A DNA stretch of 64,000 nt from JANQRX01 sp963663975 (GCA_963663975.2 CAXXRA010000003.1:70263-134262); one strand, 5' to 3'. Shown: positions 17,531 through 27,056, numbered from the stretch's first letter. A program made the numbers and translations. The notes: generated by a model not told the origin, from the letters alone.

Positions 17531-17751
17531 CTCGGGCCTCCTCGAGCCTGAGTACGCTGTTACGAGCTCACCGCCGGCTGAAGAACCGCGGCGGGCATGG
17601 CAAGACTGCACGAAGTGTGGGGCGAAATCAGGCTGAAGCCATGACATCAACATGGCGATTTGGCGGTCGGGGCGGCTGGTGCTGCGCGATCGGTCGGGGA
17701 AGCCGGAGCGGGCCGTATCGTTTGGCGACGGTATTGGGCTTCGCTCTCGGC

Positions 17752-18336
17752 CTATTTGAGCGAAAGCCGCATCATCGGCTTGTGGGGCGCGGTGCGCTGC
17801 ACGACCACGAACCCCAGGCGCTCGAAGGTCGAGGCCAGCCCTAGATAGATGGCGGACGGGGTCTTCTTCTGGGTCGTATCCCACGGATAGGCCTCGAGAA
17901 ACCGCCCGCCCCAATCGCGGGCAAAGGCGATGGCCGCCCTGGTCAACACGGTGGTCAGCCCGCGACCGCGGTGTCTTGAGCGCACGACGAAGCACGGCAG
18001 CGACCACACGCCGGCGATGTCGAGGTCGGTCTTGAAATACCGCGACCGCTGGAGCCCGGGGAGCTTGGCGCGCTCCATCACCCGGCACCACGCCACCACC
18101 TCGTCGCCCTCATAGGCCAGCAGGCCGGCCGGCGGTCCGGCATCGACCTGGCTCTGAAACGCCTCCCGGTTCCCGGCGTTGCGGCCGCCCTTCGCCCCGT
18201 CTGCCCAGGCACGGCTGTTCGGCAAAGTCCAATACATGCACCAGCAACCACCAATGCCGCCGGGACCAAGAACCGTGGCCAAGTCGTCCCATCGCTCGGG
18301 CGTCAGCGGTCGGATTTGGAAGCCGTCAGTGTCCAT
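17752..18336 (-). CDS. GNAT family N-acetyltransferase
   Basis: 194-aa acetyltransferase of the GNAT fold. The acetyl-CoA pyrophosphate-binding loop is VRSRHRGRGLTTVLTRAA (about residues 118-135). A CWCMYW motif near residues 31-36 is typical of one bacterial subgroup. The C-terminal FERLGFVVVQRT is the last family element. Substrate unknown. It stands alone, minus strand, upstream of the BA14K-like gene by about 220 bp. Confidence 0.88.
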   Translation of the reverse strand: MDTDGFQIRPLTPERWDDLATVLGPGGIGGCWCMYWTLPNSRAWADGAKGGRNAGNREAFQSQVDAGPPAGLLAYEGDEVVAWCRVMERAKLPGLQRSRYFKTDLDIAGVWSLPCFVVRSRHRGRGLTTVLTRAAIAFARDWGGRFLEAYPWDTTQKKTPSAIYLGLASTFERLGFVVVQRTAPHKPMMRLSLK

Positions 18337-18612
18337 GAACGCCCGCCCCCTCCATGCCGGTTTGAGCCACCGGTGCGCCGTTCAGGCAAGTCACGGGCAG
18401 CTGCCGAAGATCTCACGTCCGCCATCTCACGACAACTGAGTTGGAACGGCGTCACGATGGCGACACGGCACGAGCCGTCTGCGACCCTGAAGCCCAAAGG
18501 CAAGATTATGGCGACCGATGGCGGACTTGGTATGATGCCGGCTTCTATTTCGCGTTCATCGCCGGCTTGGGTCCGATTGGACCGGAGCCTCCAGTCGAGG
18601 GGGAAGCACATC

Positions 18613-19014
18613 ATGGAAGCGGCAGTCACGGTCAACTGGATTGCAGTCATCATCGCGGGGGCGGTCAGGTTCGCCATCGGGGCGGCGTGGTATGCGCCGG
18701 CAGTGTTCGGCAAAAAGTGGCAGGAAGCAGATGACATCCCTGGAAAGCCAACGGAGATGCCGGCCGCACTCGTGGTGCAGGCGATCGCCGGCCTGGTCAT
18801 GGCCTACATTCTGGCTCGGGTGATCGGCCACTACGGCGCGGAAAATCTCATCGCCGGCGCCTTTGTCGGCTTCATGATGTGGCTGGGCTTCGTGGCCACG
18901 ATTTCGCTGCCGACCGTCATGTTCGAGAAGCGGAAAATGAGCCTGTTCAGCATCGTGGCCGGGTATCAGCTCGTTTGCCTGGCCGTGATGGGCGCCATTA
19001 TCGCGGTGATGTAG
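18613..19014 (+). CDS. DUF1761 membrane protein
   Basis: 133-aa integral membrane protein of the DUF1761 family with four predicted helices: VNWIAVIIAGAVRFAIGAAW near the N-terminus, then segments at about 50-70, 75-97 and 108-132. The family landmark is AAWYAPAVFGKKW, here at residues 24-36. The ATG at 18613 is the natural start of the first helix. Function is unknown. Confidence 0.85.
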   Translation: MEAAVTVNWIAVIIAGAVRFAIGAAWYAPAVFGKKWQEADDIPGKPTEMPAALVVQAIAGLVMAYILARVIGHYGAENLIAGAFVGFMMWLGFVATISLPTVMFEKRKMSLFSIVAGYQLVCLAVMGAIIAVM

Positions 19015-19077
19015 GACGGGGACGCGGTATCAAGCTTCGCGCTCGGACAGCGGTCTCGGCGTGGCGCAAGCGTGCTT

Positions 19078-19554
19078 TCAATCGGCTGCCTTGTGGATCG
19101 GATCGACCCAGGCGACCGCCTCCGGTTTCTCGATCGGTTCGATGTCAAGGTTCACGACCACGGCCTCGTTGTCGGACCGAACCAGCACGCATTCAAGCGG
19201 TTGGTCGATCGAGGCGTTGATCTCCTGGTGGGGAACGTAGGGCGGCACGAAAATGAAATCGCCCGGCCCGGCTTCGGCAACGAACTCAAGTCTCTCTCCC
19301 CAGCGCATGCGGGCCCGACCCTTGACCACGTAGATGACGCTTTCCAGCGCGCCATGGTGATGGGCGCCAGTGCGCGCATTAGGTTGGACGGTGACGGTGC
19401 CCGCCCACAGCTTCTGAGCGCCCGCGTGGGCGAGGTTGATGGCGGCTTGGCGGTGCATACCGGGTGTCTGCGCGGTGTTCGGGTCGAGTTTGTCGCCCGG
19501 GATGACCCTGACCCCGTGAACCTTCCAGTCGATCTTGTCCGGCGTTCTGGCCAT
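19078..19554 (-). CDS. Cupin domain protein
   Basis: 158-aa single-domain cupin. Metal-binding motif 1 is TGAHHHGALESVIYVVKG (residues about 62-79) and motif 2 is GDFIFVPPYVPHQEIN. It resembles small cytoplasmic cupins of unassigned activity. It lies just downstream of the acyltransferase gene on the same strand; the frameshifted tail of that gene ends 26 bp before this start. Confidence 0.85.
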   Translation of the reverse strand: MARTPDKIDWKVHGVRVIPGDKLDPNTAQTPGMHRQAAINLAHAGAQKLWAGTVTVQPNARTGAHHHGALESVIYVVKGRARMRWGERLEFVAEAGPGDFIFVPPYVPHQEINASIDQPLECVLVRSDNEAVVVNLDIEPIEKPEAVAWVDPIHKAAD

Positions 19555-19579
19555 GGGTTGGTGGTCGCCTCATTCTTTG

Positions 19580-20518
19580 TCAGCCGGCAAACGCCCGCTC
19601 AGGCAAGTCTAAGTCCGCAGCTGTGATCTCACAACTCCAGCTCGCGGTGGTCATTGGACCAACACCATCGATAACCCGGCGGCCGCCGCCGCACGGCTGC
19701 CAGTGGCGATACAGCAAAAACGACGACTCGCCACGCCTACTTTCGCGACGCGATTTCGGCCGCCTTCCGGTTGGCATCATCGATCCTTCGCCCGACTTCC
19801 CGGCGTAGGTCTTCCTCGTCATCCTGGCCGATATCCGGCGGAATGATGATGGGTCTTCCTCGTCATCCTGGCCGATATCCGGCGGAATGATGATGGGGTC
19901 GCCAAAAACCACGCTCCCTTGCGAGAAGGGCAGGTTGACGGTCGATTTGTCCCAGGCGGAGTGGATTGTAAACGACCTGCTGGTGGCGATCGCCAGCGGC
20001 ACGATTGGCCGGCCGGTCTTCTTGGCGAGCCTGATCAGTCCCCCGGTGACCTCGCGCCGTGTGCGCTTTTCGAAATCGCCGGATGTGACGATCGAGCGGC
20101 CGGCCTTCAATGATCGCATCATCTCACGAAAAACCGTCAAACCACGCCGGTCGTGAGCACGCTTGGGGTCGATGGATGCAGAACCGCGTATGGTGCCCAG
20201 ACCGAACCGCTCGACCACGCGTGCGATAATTTCGGCGGTCACGTGCCGTGAGATGACGATGTCGCAGCGGCCTTGGTAGTGCTTGCCGAGTGCTCCAAGA
20301 AACCAGAGCTGGCCATGCCAACCAACGCCGATGAACGGCGCGTGTTCGTCGAGCCATTCCTGGAGCGCGGGACGATCCGGGACAAACCGCGTCGTTCGTT
20401 TCACCAGTCGAAAATAGTTGACAAGAAAGGACGTGATCGACGCCATGACCATCGGCGAGTTCAACGCCCGACGGCCAAGTTTTCGGAGGCGCTTCCTTTT
20501 CGTCGGTTTTTCTACCAC
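19580..20518 (-). pseudogene. DUF374 lysophospholipid-acyltransferase-like protein, C-terminus frameshifted
   Basis: Member of the DUF374 branch of the lysophospholipid/lipid A acyltransferase superfamily, a membrane-associated enzyme. From the GTG at 20518 the frame shows a hydrophobic N-terminal segment, the acyltransferase histidine in GVGWHGQLWFLGAL, SRHVTAEIIARVVERFGLG, RGSASIDPKRA and PIVPLAIATSRSFTIHSAWDK. After DIGQDDEED a 44-bp tandem duplication shifts the frame. The original tail (LRREVGRRIDDANRKAAEIA then a TAG at 19737) is still readable in another frame. As it stands the gene would produce an unrelated basic tail of about 90 residues, ending at 19580. The catalytic core is intact, so activity may survive. 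Confidence 0.75.
19808..19895. repeat. 44-bp tandem duplication inside the DUF374 gene
   Basis: Two identical 44-bp copies, 19808-19851 and 19852-19895, each starting GGTCTTCCTCGTCATCC. Since 44 is not a multiple of three, the second copy shifts the acyltransferase reading frame. Confidence 0.95.
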
Positions 20519-20854
20519 TGTTCCGAGCCTTCAAAGAACGGCTAAGACTGACCTTTGGACGACCGCGTTGCCAGTGGGTGACCGACCGGTAGGAGTTGCA
20601 AGCGGACCTCCATCTCGGGCCGCGGGTGAGGGCGGGTTTCATCCGAAACCTTATTCTTATCAACCGACAACACTTGGAAGCTGGCGGAGGGAAGGCGACT
20701 GGGTTTTAACACTCTCTGTTTCAAATCTTGAAATGGCGACAGTTTGAGGATTTTCCCGCCTACCTCTAGTCGTCGGCAACGTCCTGATTCCAATTGACAC
20801 TTTCCAAGAAAGATTTTCCAGGAACAGGCTCATCCATTTCCCGGGCTACCGCTG
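20519..20854. other. Intergenic region at the edge of the accessory region
   Basis: 336 bp with no supported gene. Base composition drops toward the right (for example TTTTAACACTCTCTGTTTC), in contrast to the GC-rich core sequence to the left. No terminator or known site could be identified. Confidence 0.5.
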
Positions 20855-20993
20855 CCCACCGAGCTGACCACGCTGCTCGGCCACACCCAAGTCCAGACCA
20901 CGGCCCGCTACGCCCCACCTTGCGGCGGACCCCGTCAAGCGGGCGACGAACGATGTGTCCGCCAGTATCAAGGCGGCGCTCGAAGGGCGTTGA
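20855..20993 (+). pseudogene. Tyrosine recombinase, C-terminal fragment
   Basis: Remnant of a phage/island integrase. Read with one frame correction it gives LPTELTTLLGHTQVQTTARYA, which contains the catalytic His and the Tyr nucleophile context, then LAADPVKRATNDVS and a TGA at 20991. An extra C in GCCCCACC (around 20912-20916) breaks the frame. There is no N-terminal part next to it. It overlaps the 3' end of the HNH gene on the other strand. Confidence 0.75.
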
Positions 20994-21797
20994 CGGGACT
21001 CTTCTCGCACACCACACCGTCACTATCGACGTCACGCATGAATGGATAGGCGGGATGCGTGAACGGCACCGGGGCGATGCCGTGGCGCCGCGCTTCGGTG
21101 CAGGTGATCCGGCCGTTGCGGTTGTCGTCCCATAGGCGGAGGGCATCGATGCTCTCCAACGGTTTAGCGTCAGGCGTTTCCGGAAGGCTGCTCGCCGGAG
21201 GCGGCAGCGGGCCGTCGGGGATAGCGGGAAGCTCGGTCGTGAGACAGAACCGGAGCACACCCTCGAGCGCCTTCGCCTCGGGTCGCGGTCGATCGTGAGT
21301 CCGTACTTTCGGCGCACCTCGACGACGCGGTTGGCGAACCAGCATCGGTTAGTAGGCGGCATCCAGTGAGTAGCGTCGAGATCGCGCTTAACGTGGCGAT
21401 TGAGGTCGGGGTCGGCCAGCGTGAGATTTAGGAGGTCGGAGGCGAAGCGCCGCCGTGTGGCGAGGTCGACGGCGCACAACCCGCTGTCGTGAGCCTCTGA
21501 GCGGGCGACGATATGCTCGATATCAGTCTCGCGGGTGTTGGCGAAGCGCTCCAGCGTATAGAGGCTATAGATGCCGCCGAGCTCGGCGACGATCTTCACC
21601 TCAACGGACTGCGGATAAGCGTGATCGCGCGAATTGTAGGGGGAGCAGCGATGTTCGGGAGCGACCACCAGACCACGCCAAGTGTCGGCTGCGGTCAGGT
21701 CGGACGGGAACAGCAGTACCCCGGCGATGCAAAGAACGACAAGGCACGCGATGACGGCGAAGTGGCGACGGCGCGTGCGAAGGTGATGGCTTGCCAC
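20968..21797 (-). pseudogene. HNH endonuclease with excalibur domain, frameshifted
   Basis: Membrane-anchored or secreted nuclease of the HNH/DUF1524 type. From the GTG at 21797 the first frame gives a hydrophobic leader (FAVIACLVVLCIAGVLLF), then ETDIEHIVARSEAHDSGLC, FASDLLNLTLADPDLN and the RKYGLTIDR motif. The second frame, entered near 21280-21295, continues EAKALEGVLRFC, a Pro-rich linker and an excalibur-type calcium-binding end (LWDDNRNGRITCTEA ... MRDVDSDGVVCE). The two halves belong to one family architecture, so a single indel is inferred. The stop at 20968 lies in integrase debris. It is 3 bp downstream of the hypothetical gene at 21800-22180. Confidence 0.75.
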
Positions 21798-21799
21798 GT

Positions 21800-22180
21800 T
21801 TATCCAACTCGCTCCGGATGATCGGCGGCCTTCATGAACCCGGCGTCCAACTCCGGCTCGTCCCACTTGCGGCAGATCCTCTCCCAGCGGGCGATTATCT
21901 TCTGGAATCCCGAGTCATCCACTAGCAGCTGGAAGGTGTATATGCGATTGACAACTTGGCGCATCAGGTCTCGCATCACGTCGTTACCGAAGTGCGAGAC
22001 GTCCGGCCACGGGATGCACCTGCCATTCGCATCGATGACCATGACATCCGAGTAATCTCCTGTTCGGGTGACGGGCGTTGGCCCGGCGTGGATGTCCTCG
22101 AGCATTGTATTGCGGACACACATCAAGGCGGTGATCTTGGCGATATGGGCCGCGGTACGTTTCTCGTCGTCTTCGTTCAT
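21800..22180 (-). CDS. Hypothetical protein upstream of the HNH gene
   Basis: 126-aa cytoplasmic-looking protein, not recognised. It starts MNEDDEKRTAAHIAKI from the ATG at 22180. Landmarks are DYSDVMVIDANGRCIPWPDVSHFGND in parts, MRDLMRQVVNRIYTF, and a Trp-rich end KIIARWERICRKWDEPEL. Its TAA ends 2 bp before the GTG of the HNH/excalibur gene, so the two form an operon and may act together. Codon use and composition look like the neighbouring mobile DNA rather than the core genome. Confidence 0.6.
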   Translation of the reverse strand: MNEDDEKRTAAHIAKITALMCVRNTMLEDIHAGPTPVTRTGDYSDVMVIDANGRCIPWPDVSHFGNDVMRDLMRQVVNRIYTFQLLVDDSGFQKIIARWERICRKWDEPELDAGFMKAADHPERVG

Positions 22181-22234
22181 GGCGGGCCTTTGGGTATCAG
22201 GGCGGAGCCCTAACTTGACGCCATGGAGCTTCGC

Positions 22235-22310
22235 CTCCGCACTCGATAATGTGCGCATTCACGACTTGCGCCACAGTTTGGTCTCGGGGCGGCACAGCCT
22301 AGCTGCATAA
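22235..22310 (+). pseudogene. Tyrosine recombinase, HxxR-box fragment
   Basis: Short relic reading ALDNVRIHDLRHSLVSG, the Arg-His box of a tyrosine recombinase (normally RIHDLRHSFAS), followed by stops. The part that should follow it is found 1.2 kb to the left instead, so this is a second remnant or a rearranged half of the same gene. Confidence 0.65.
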
Positions 22311-22483
22311 ACTGACCTAACACACTGTAATATAGTATTTTTTAATCTCTCTCCAAATCGCCTAAATATCTCCATATTCCGTTTCGTGTACAAGCGGTGA
22401 GCGGATTGAAGTCAATGCGCGTGGTGACAAGTACCCCCCCGACTATGATTTGCCGGCTCGCCCGCCTCTGCCACTTCTTTTCC

Positions 22484-23310
22484 GGTAAGCGTTCGGTCAC
22501 GCCGTGAGAGAGGCGGAACACGCTGGATCTCGGTCGGATCATGAATCAGAGAAACCGCAGGTTGGTGTCTTCCGGGCTGACACCAACCTGTCGGAGAGGC
22601 TCTTTCTTGAAACGACCGGAGCTCTGCTAGGGATCGCACCCCACCAGAGGGACTACGACATGGAGCTTGCCTCGAGATGTTTACCCCTCCGTTGCGGCCC
22701 GGTCGCCGGCGCGGAGCTCGCATCTCGATGGTCTTCGCTTTACTACCTACTCGTACACCCGCGAAACGCCTTCGTGCGGCCTCGACTCACTTGCCGCGCT
22801 TCACTTTCTCCAGCCCGGCAACCACCTCAAAAGCGGAGGTGTATTGAGATTGTCAAGGCAGCCGCCTTTCTCCGGGGAACCATATGCCCGCCTAAGTGTG
22901 CAGGCGGAAGCGCAAGACCCATTCCCCGGTATCTGGGTCTTGAACCATCGACCTCTTGCACAACTTCTTGTTCTTGGGGTTCGGGACATGATCCTGGAAA
23001 GTATCGCCATACCCTTCGACCAGTTCAGCGTATTCTAGATAGGCCGCAATTTTTGATGGCCCACGTACTTCGTCATGCATTCCGCCCATCGTGGCAACCG
23101 GTCTGTCTGCTCAGTCGTGCGAATCGTCTGATGTGGCATACATGGTGTTGCTCAGTGCCCGAGACAAGCTGCCACGCTGCTACCAGAAGCATTGAGATGC
23201 ACATCTCCGGGTGATGAACGTCGTTGGCTAGTAAACGCCCGCGGGATGTTCACCCCGTTGCACAGATACTGACGTCGCCCGCCCCATCACGGCGTGACCG
23301 AACGCTTACC
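22484..23310. repeat. Inverted repeat pair spanning about 0.8 kb
   Basis: A 23-24 bp segment, TCACGGCGTGACCGAACGCT plus TACC, at 23287-23310 is present as its reverse complement at 22484-22506. Both read outward-to-inward as GKRSVTP followed by a stop, so they may be two copies of the 3' end of one lost gene rather than transposon ends. Confidence 0.6.
22559..22589 (+). other. Perfect 11-bp stem hairpin
   Basis: AGGTTGGTGTC and its exact complement GACACCAACCT are separated by a 9-nt loop. No T-run follows, so a rho-independent terminator is not supported; it could be a recombination site or RNA element remnant. Confidence 0.5.
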
Positions 23311-23579
23311 TTTTCCGCACGCCTCGTCTCGACCTACTGACCTACGCATCTCCCTCGCTGCAGCATCAACTAGGACTCCTTCAACGGTGTACCGATCCGG
23401 GCCAAGTCCACAACCCATCTCACAGCCTTCTTCCCATCCAGAAGTCCCTGCTGAGCACCAGCCTATTGTCGCCCTGAACCCGAGCGCTCGTCCGATACCG
23501 CTATTCGGCATCGGGCCCCGAATCGTGCCTGAATGCCGGAGCCTTGTGCCCCACCCATAGCCAACCGCACTGGCTCCGT

Positions 23580-23789
23580 GGTTAGGCGCGCCGGTCTCCC
23601 GAACAAACCAGACGGCAGTCCTCTTCGGATTTCTCGTTCTTTGTGGAGCTGACAATGCTCCCGGCGAAGACGCCGAAGCTCATCAAGCTTCGAGCTTGTC
23701 AATCCTTCGTCACGACGGCCCTCGTCACGATCGGCCCGCCACACCCAGTTCCCGATCGGCTGCGCTGAATTTAAGCACGCACTGGACAA
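23580..23789 (-). pseudogene. IS3-family OrfA fragment
   Basis: Remnant of the small transposase subunit. One frame reads IGNWVWRADRDEGRRDEGL then LDELRRLRREHCQLHKEREI, the leucine-zipper end of an IS3 OrfA. It then continues in another frame as KRTAVWFVRET, matching the usual ending KAAAWFARE. The HTH part and OrfB are missing. Confidence 0.75.
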
Positions 23790-23906
23790 GCGAATCCGAG
23801 ATTGCGTCTACTGCCTTCCGCGCACGGACCGCCGAAGCCGGATACTCAGCCACATTTGGCGGCACTCCGGTACGGTGATCATACTGACAGGCCAATCGCA
23901 GGAACT

Positions 23907-23929
23907 CCCCCCCCCCCCCCCCCCCCCCC
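23907..23929 (+). repeat. 23-nt poly-C tract
   Basis: Uninterrupted run of 23 cytosines, 2 bp before the ATG at 23932 of the sacsin-like ATPase gene and directly after a possible ribosome-binding site (AGGAACT at 23900-23906). Homopolymers this long are typical slippage sites for phase variation, or may be an assembly collapse or expansion. Confidence 0.9.
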
Positions 23930-23931
23930 GC

Positions 23932-26308
23932 ATGACCTTTGTCCCCGATCGCGCCGAACACGATGGCCACCGCCCCTGGTCGCTTCCCGCCGAGGACCTC
24001 AATACGCAGGTTCGGAACGTGCTAGGCCATGCCGTCGATGCACACCGGAAGAATCTCAAGGTCTACGAGAGTCTCCGGAACCTGAACGAAGTGGTCGGCA
24101 CCGAATACGGCGATCGGGTGCTGTACGAGTTGATACAGAACGCTCACGACGCGCACCGGGCCGAAGACGAGGGCCGGATAGCCGTGAGGCTTGTCGTTCG
24201 CTCGGAAACCGACGGCACCCTGTACGTCGCCAACGGCGGCAGTGGCTTTCGCAAGGAGGATGTAGACGCAATCGAGAACCTCGCGACCACCGCCAAGGAA
24301 ATCGGCGAGAGTATCGGCAACAAGGGCCTCGGCTTCAGGAGCATCGAGGCGTTGACCGACGACGTCCGAATATTCTCGCGCAAGGGCAGAAGCGAGGCGC
24401 CCCGGTTCGATGGCTACTGTTTCCGCTTCGCCACCGTGGACGAGATCGAGGTTCTGATTCGTGAGGACGGCATCGTCGCGGATACGGCCCGCGACGTTGC
24501 CAGAATGGTTCCGCGCTATCTCGTTCCTCTGCCGCTGGCCGAGCAACCGGACGACGTCGTGTCGTACGCGCGCCGAGGCTATGCGACCACTATTGTCGTG
24601 CCACTGCGCAGGGCGGAGGCGATCAAACTGGCACAACGCCAGATCCAGGCGCTCGCCGACCTCGACGTGCCCCTCCTCCTGTTTCTGGACCGTATCGCGG
24701 AATTCCGCATCGACGTCGAGACGCCGGACGGGCCAGTCCGTCGGCGTCGGCTAAGCCGTCGCCAGACGGCCATTGGCGATGTCCCGGGCCTCGCAGGCTG
24801 CCGTTTGTACGAGGTCCGGGTCGGCGAGAATAGGCGCTTCCTTGTTGTACAAAGCGAAGTCGACAAGGCGCGTGTGCTCGATGCGGTCGGAAAAAGCGTA
24901 TTCAAAGCGCCGCAGCTCAAGCGCTGGCTCGAATGGAAGGGCCAGCCGACCGTCTCAGTCGCCGTTGGCCTGTCCCCCGCAGCAGTAGCTGCTGGACGCC
25001 TCTACAACTTCTTGCCGATGGGCGATGCGGCCGTCGCACCACTGCTCGGCCATCTGGACGCGCCCTTCTTTGCCGGAATCGACCGCCGCGATGCGGATTT
25101 CGACCTGCCGTTGAACGCGACGCTAATGAAGGCCGCGGCGGAAGCCTGCGCCCGCGCAGCACTGCACATCGGTGGGCATGCGAGTACACCTATTCCACAA
25201 CGCACGGTCTTCGATCTCGTCGCCTGGACGGGCAACCATGCCCCGAAGCTGGACGCCGCGCTCAACGGAATTGACAGCTCGCTCGAGGACGCGCCTGTTG
25301 TTCCGGCGATCGCGTTCGATGGCACTCGATGGGCCAGCCTCTCCGAAGTCAGCGTCTGGCCGGCCGGCACGTTCTCGCTCATGAAAGCGGCGGAGGTCGC
25401 CAGGCGAACCGGCGCCCAGCTCGCGTCGGCGGAACTTGACAGCGGTCGCCTCAAAACACTCGAAGCCATGGCGACACGGAAGTACCTGGATCTGTCACCC
25501 TGGGGCGGAGAGCTCGCCGAGTGGTCCGAGGCCTTCGCACGGTCCCTCGCCGACGGAAACGTCGCGGCACGCACCTGGTCCCGATTTTACGAAGACCTGA
25601 ACCGCGTGTTCGACGCGGCCGGCGAGAAGCTCGACGCTTTGACCGGCAAGATGATCTTCCTCGACCGGTCGAAGAAACTGCGACCCGCAGGTGGGAACGA
25701 AGCCGCGTCGGGAAACAACATCTTCGTGCGTAGCGAATCAACGAGACGCAAGCGCGCCAAGGACGGCGTGCCGCTACCACCTCCGACGCTTACTCGGCGC
25801 TACCGCTTCCTCCACGAGAAGATCACGTTTCGACGCGACACCCTGAACGCGTTCATCGCGGCTGGCCTGGTGCGCGAATTCGATCCGGTGGAAGCCCTCG
25901 CCGGGCTCGGGTCCGCCCTGGGAACAAAAGCCAACGATAACCGCCGCCAGGAAGCCCTGATGTGGGCGTTCCGCGTGTCGCGCACCGCGGGTGCCGGTAT
26001 TCAGGAGGCGCTTCGAAGGGCTCGACTGCGGGTGCCCACATTGAGCGGCTGGCTGCCGGCGACACAGGCGGCATTCTCGTCGTCGTGGACGCCGGTCGGC
26101 CTGACACTAGAGAACTTCCTGGTCGAAGCGACCGATAGATCTCCCGACTGCCGACAGACGCGGGATACGCTTCTCGTGGACTTCACCGTTTGGCCGGCGG
26201 GCCCCATTGGCACCAAGCGCCAGTGGATCGACTTCCTGACGCTTCTCGGCGTCGTGGACGGACTAAGGCCAGTTGCGGGAAGAATGCAGGAGAGCGGGCA
26301 GGGATGGA
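23932..26308 (+). pseudogene. Sacsin/Hsp90-like (Bergerat fold) ATPase, 3' end lost to IS21
   Basis: Large GHKL-type ATPase of the sacsin/'NOV' kind, a family often found in bacterial defence islands. From ATG 23932 about 791 residues are native. The ATP-binding elements are clear: N-box ELIQNAHDA (66-74), G1 box NGGSGF (101-106) and G2 box GNKGLGFRS (129-137). The long remainder has no recognisable domain; a C-terminal domain such as DUF3883 would be expected in relatives and is absent. At 26307 the sequence switches to IS21 DNA and the frame runs on meaninglessly to 26847. An in-frame GTG at 23875 upstream of the poly-C tract is an alternative start, in which case the tract would code for prolines. 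It sits alone among mobile debris. Confidence 0.75.
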
Positions 26309-26465
26309 GCCGCCGCCGGCCGTGCCTGCGGCCCGGTTGCCCCGGTGGGTCAACAGGTACCCCCCCTATTGACTACCGGGACAACCTCCGCCGTGCCGCT
26401 CAGGGGGGTCAATTTTGGACGCCGATTACCCCACCAAGGGGGTCAATATTCCACGCCGATCAACA
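26307..26465. mobile_element. IS21-family end remnant
   Basis: 159 bp left over from an IS21 element. Its first 100 bp are identical to 38179-38278, the DNA after istB in the complete copy. Its last about 63 bp are the reverse complement of the left end at 35835 (TGTTGATCGGCGTGGAATAT). No istA or istB remains. It joins the truncated ATPase gene to the truncated umuC gene. Confidence 0.85.
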
Positions 26466-27052
26466 AGCATCCTCGACCAGCGGCCGCCGATGCCCCAGAC
26501 ATCGCCCGCGGCGGTCCTGGAGAGCGCCGGGCCGACCCAGGCGGGATTGCCCGACAGGTCGAGAACCCCTTCCGTCCGTGGTGCGCTTTTGGCGATCCTG
26601 TTGGCGATCTTGGCCAGGGTCTTGGTCGGGCCGATCCCGATCGATACCGGGATGCCGGTCCAGCGGCGGACCCGGGTGCGAAGATCTCGGCACCACCGGG
26701 TCAGGTCCGGAACCGCCAGGCGGTCGAGATCGAGGAAGCTCTCGTCGATACTGTAGACCTCGATGCGCGGCGCCTCGGCGGCCAGAATGCTCATCACCCG
26801 TTCCGACAGGTCGCCATAGAGCGCGTAGTTCGAGGACAGCACGGTGACATCGTGGCGTTCGACGAGGCGCTTCGCCTGGAACAGCGGGACGCCCATGGCG
26901 ATGCCGAGCGCCTTGGCCTCCTGGGAGCGGGCGACGATGCAGCCATCGTTGTTGGACAGCACGACGATGGGGCGGCCGGCGAGCGAAGGTTGGAACACCC
27001 GCTCGCACGAGGCATAGAAGTTGTTGCAATCGACCAGGCCGATCGTCGTCAT
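26466..27052 (-). pseudogene. umuC: DNA polymerase V subunit UmuC, truncated
   Basis: N-terminal half (about 195 residues) of the error-prone Y-family polymerase UmuC. Catalytic residues are present in LVDCNNFYASCE (D8) and VYSIDESFLDLD (D103, E104), followed by SIGIGPTKTLAKIANRIAK and DVWGIGG. The little-finger and UmuD-interaction regions are gone: the frame enters the IS21 remnant after RWSRML and stops there. The start ATG at 27052 overlaps no other gene and lies 4 bp after the umuD stop. With half of the protein missing it cannot be a working polymerase. Confidence 0.9.
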
Positions 27053-27056
27053 GGAC

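Larger units (their letters stand above)
22311..23579. other. Degenerate mobile DNA without a supported gene
   Basis: About 1.27 kb with short overlapping frames in all phases and no recognisable protein. The best candidate is a minus-strand frame at 22892-23089 (65 codons, with SKIAAYLEYAELVEGYGDTF and DPDTGEWVLRFRL), which has protein-like composition but no good start. The left part is AT-rich (around 22320-22390). Two structures stand out and are listed separately: an inverted repeat at 22484/23310 and a strong hairpin at 22559-22589. Confidence 0.4.

Noticed and set aside
22892..23089. 65-codon minus-strand frame with protein-like composition
   Set aside because: No ribosome-binding site or recognised family, and the frame is broken upstream; mentioned only inside the region entry.
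22504..23214. A 236-codon plus-strand frame in the degenerate region
   Set aside because: Start, composition and lack of any motif do not support a gene; overlapping frames exist on both strands.
26350..26460. Repeated GGGGGTCAAT motifs that look like a short array
   Set aside because: These are the inner terminal repeats of the IS21 family, seen again at 35840 and 38270; not CRISPR.
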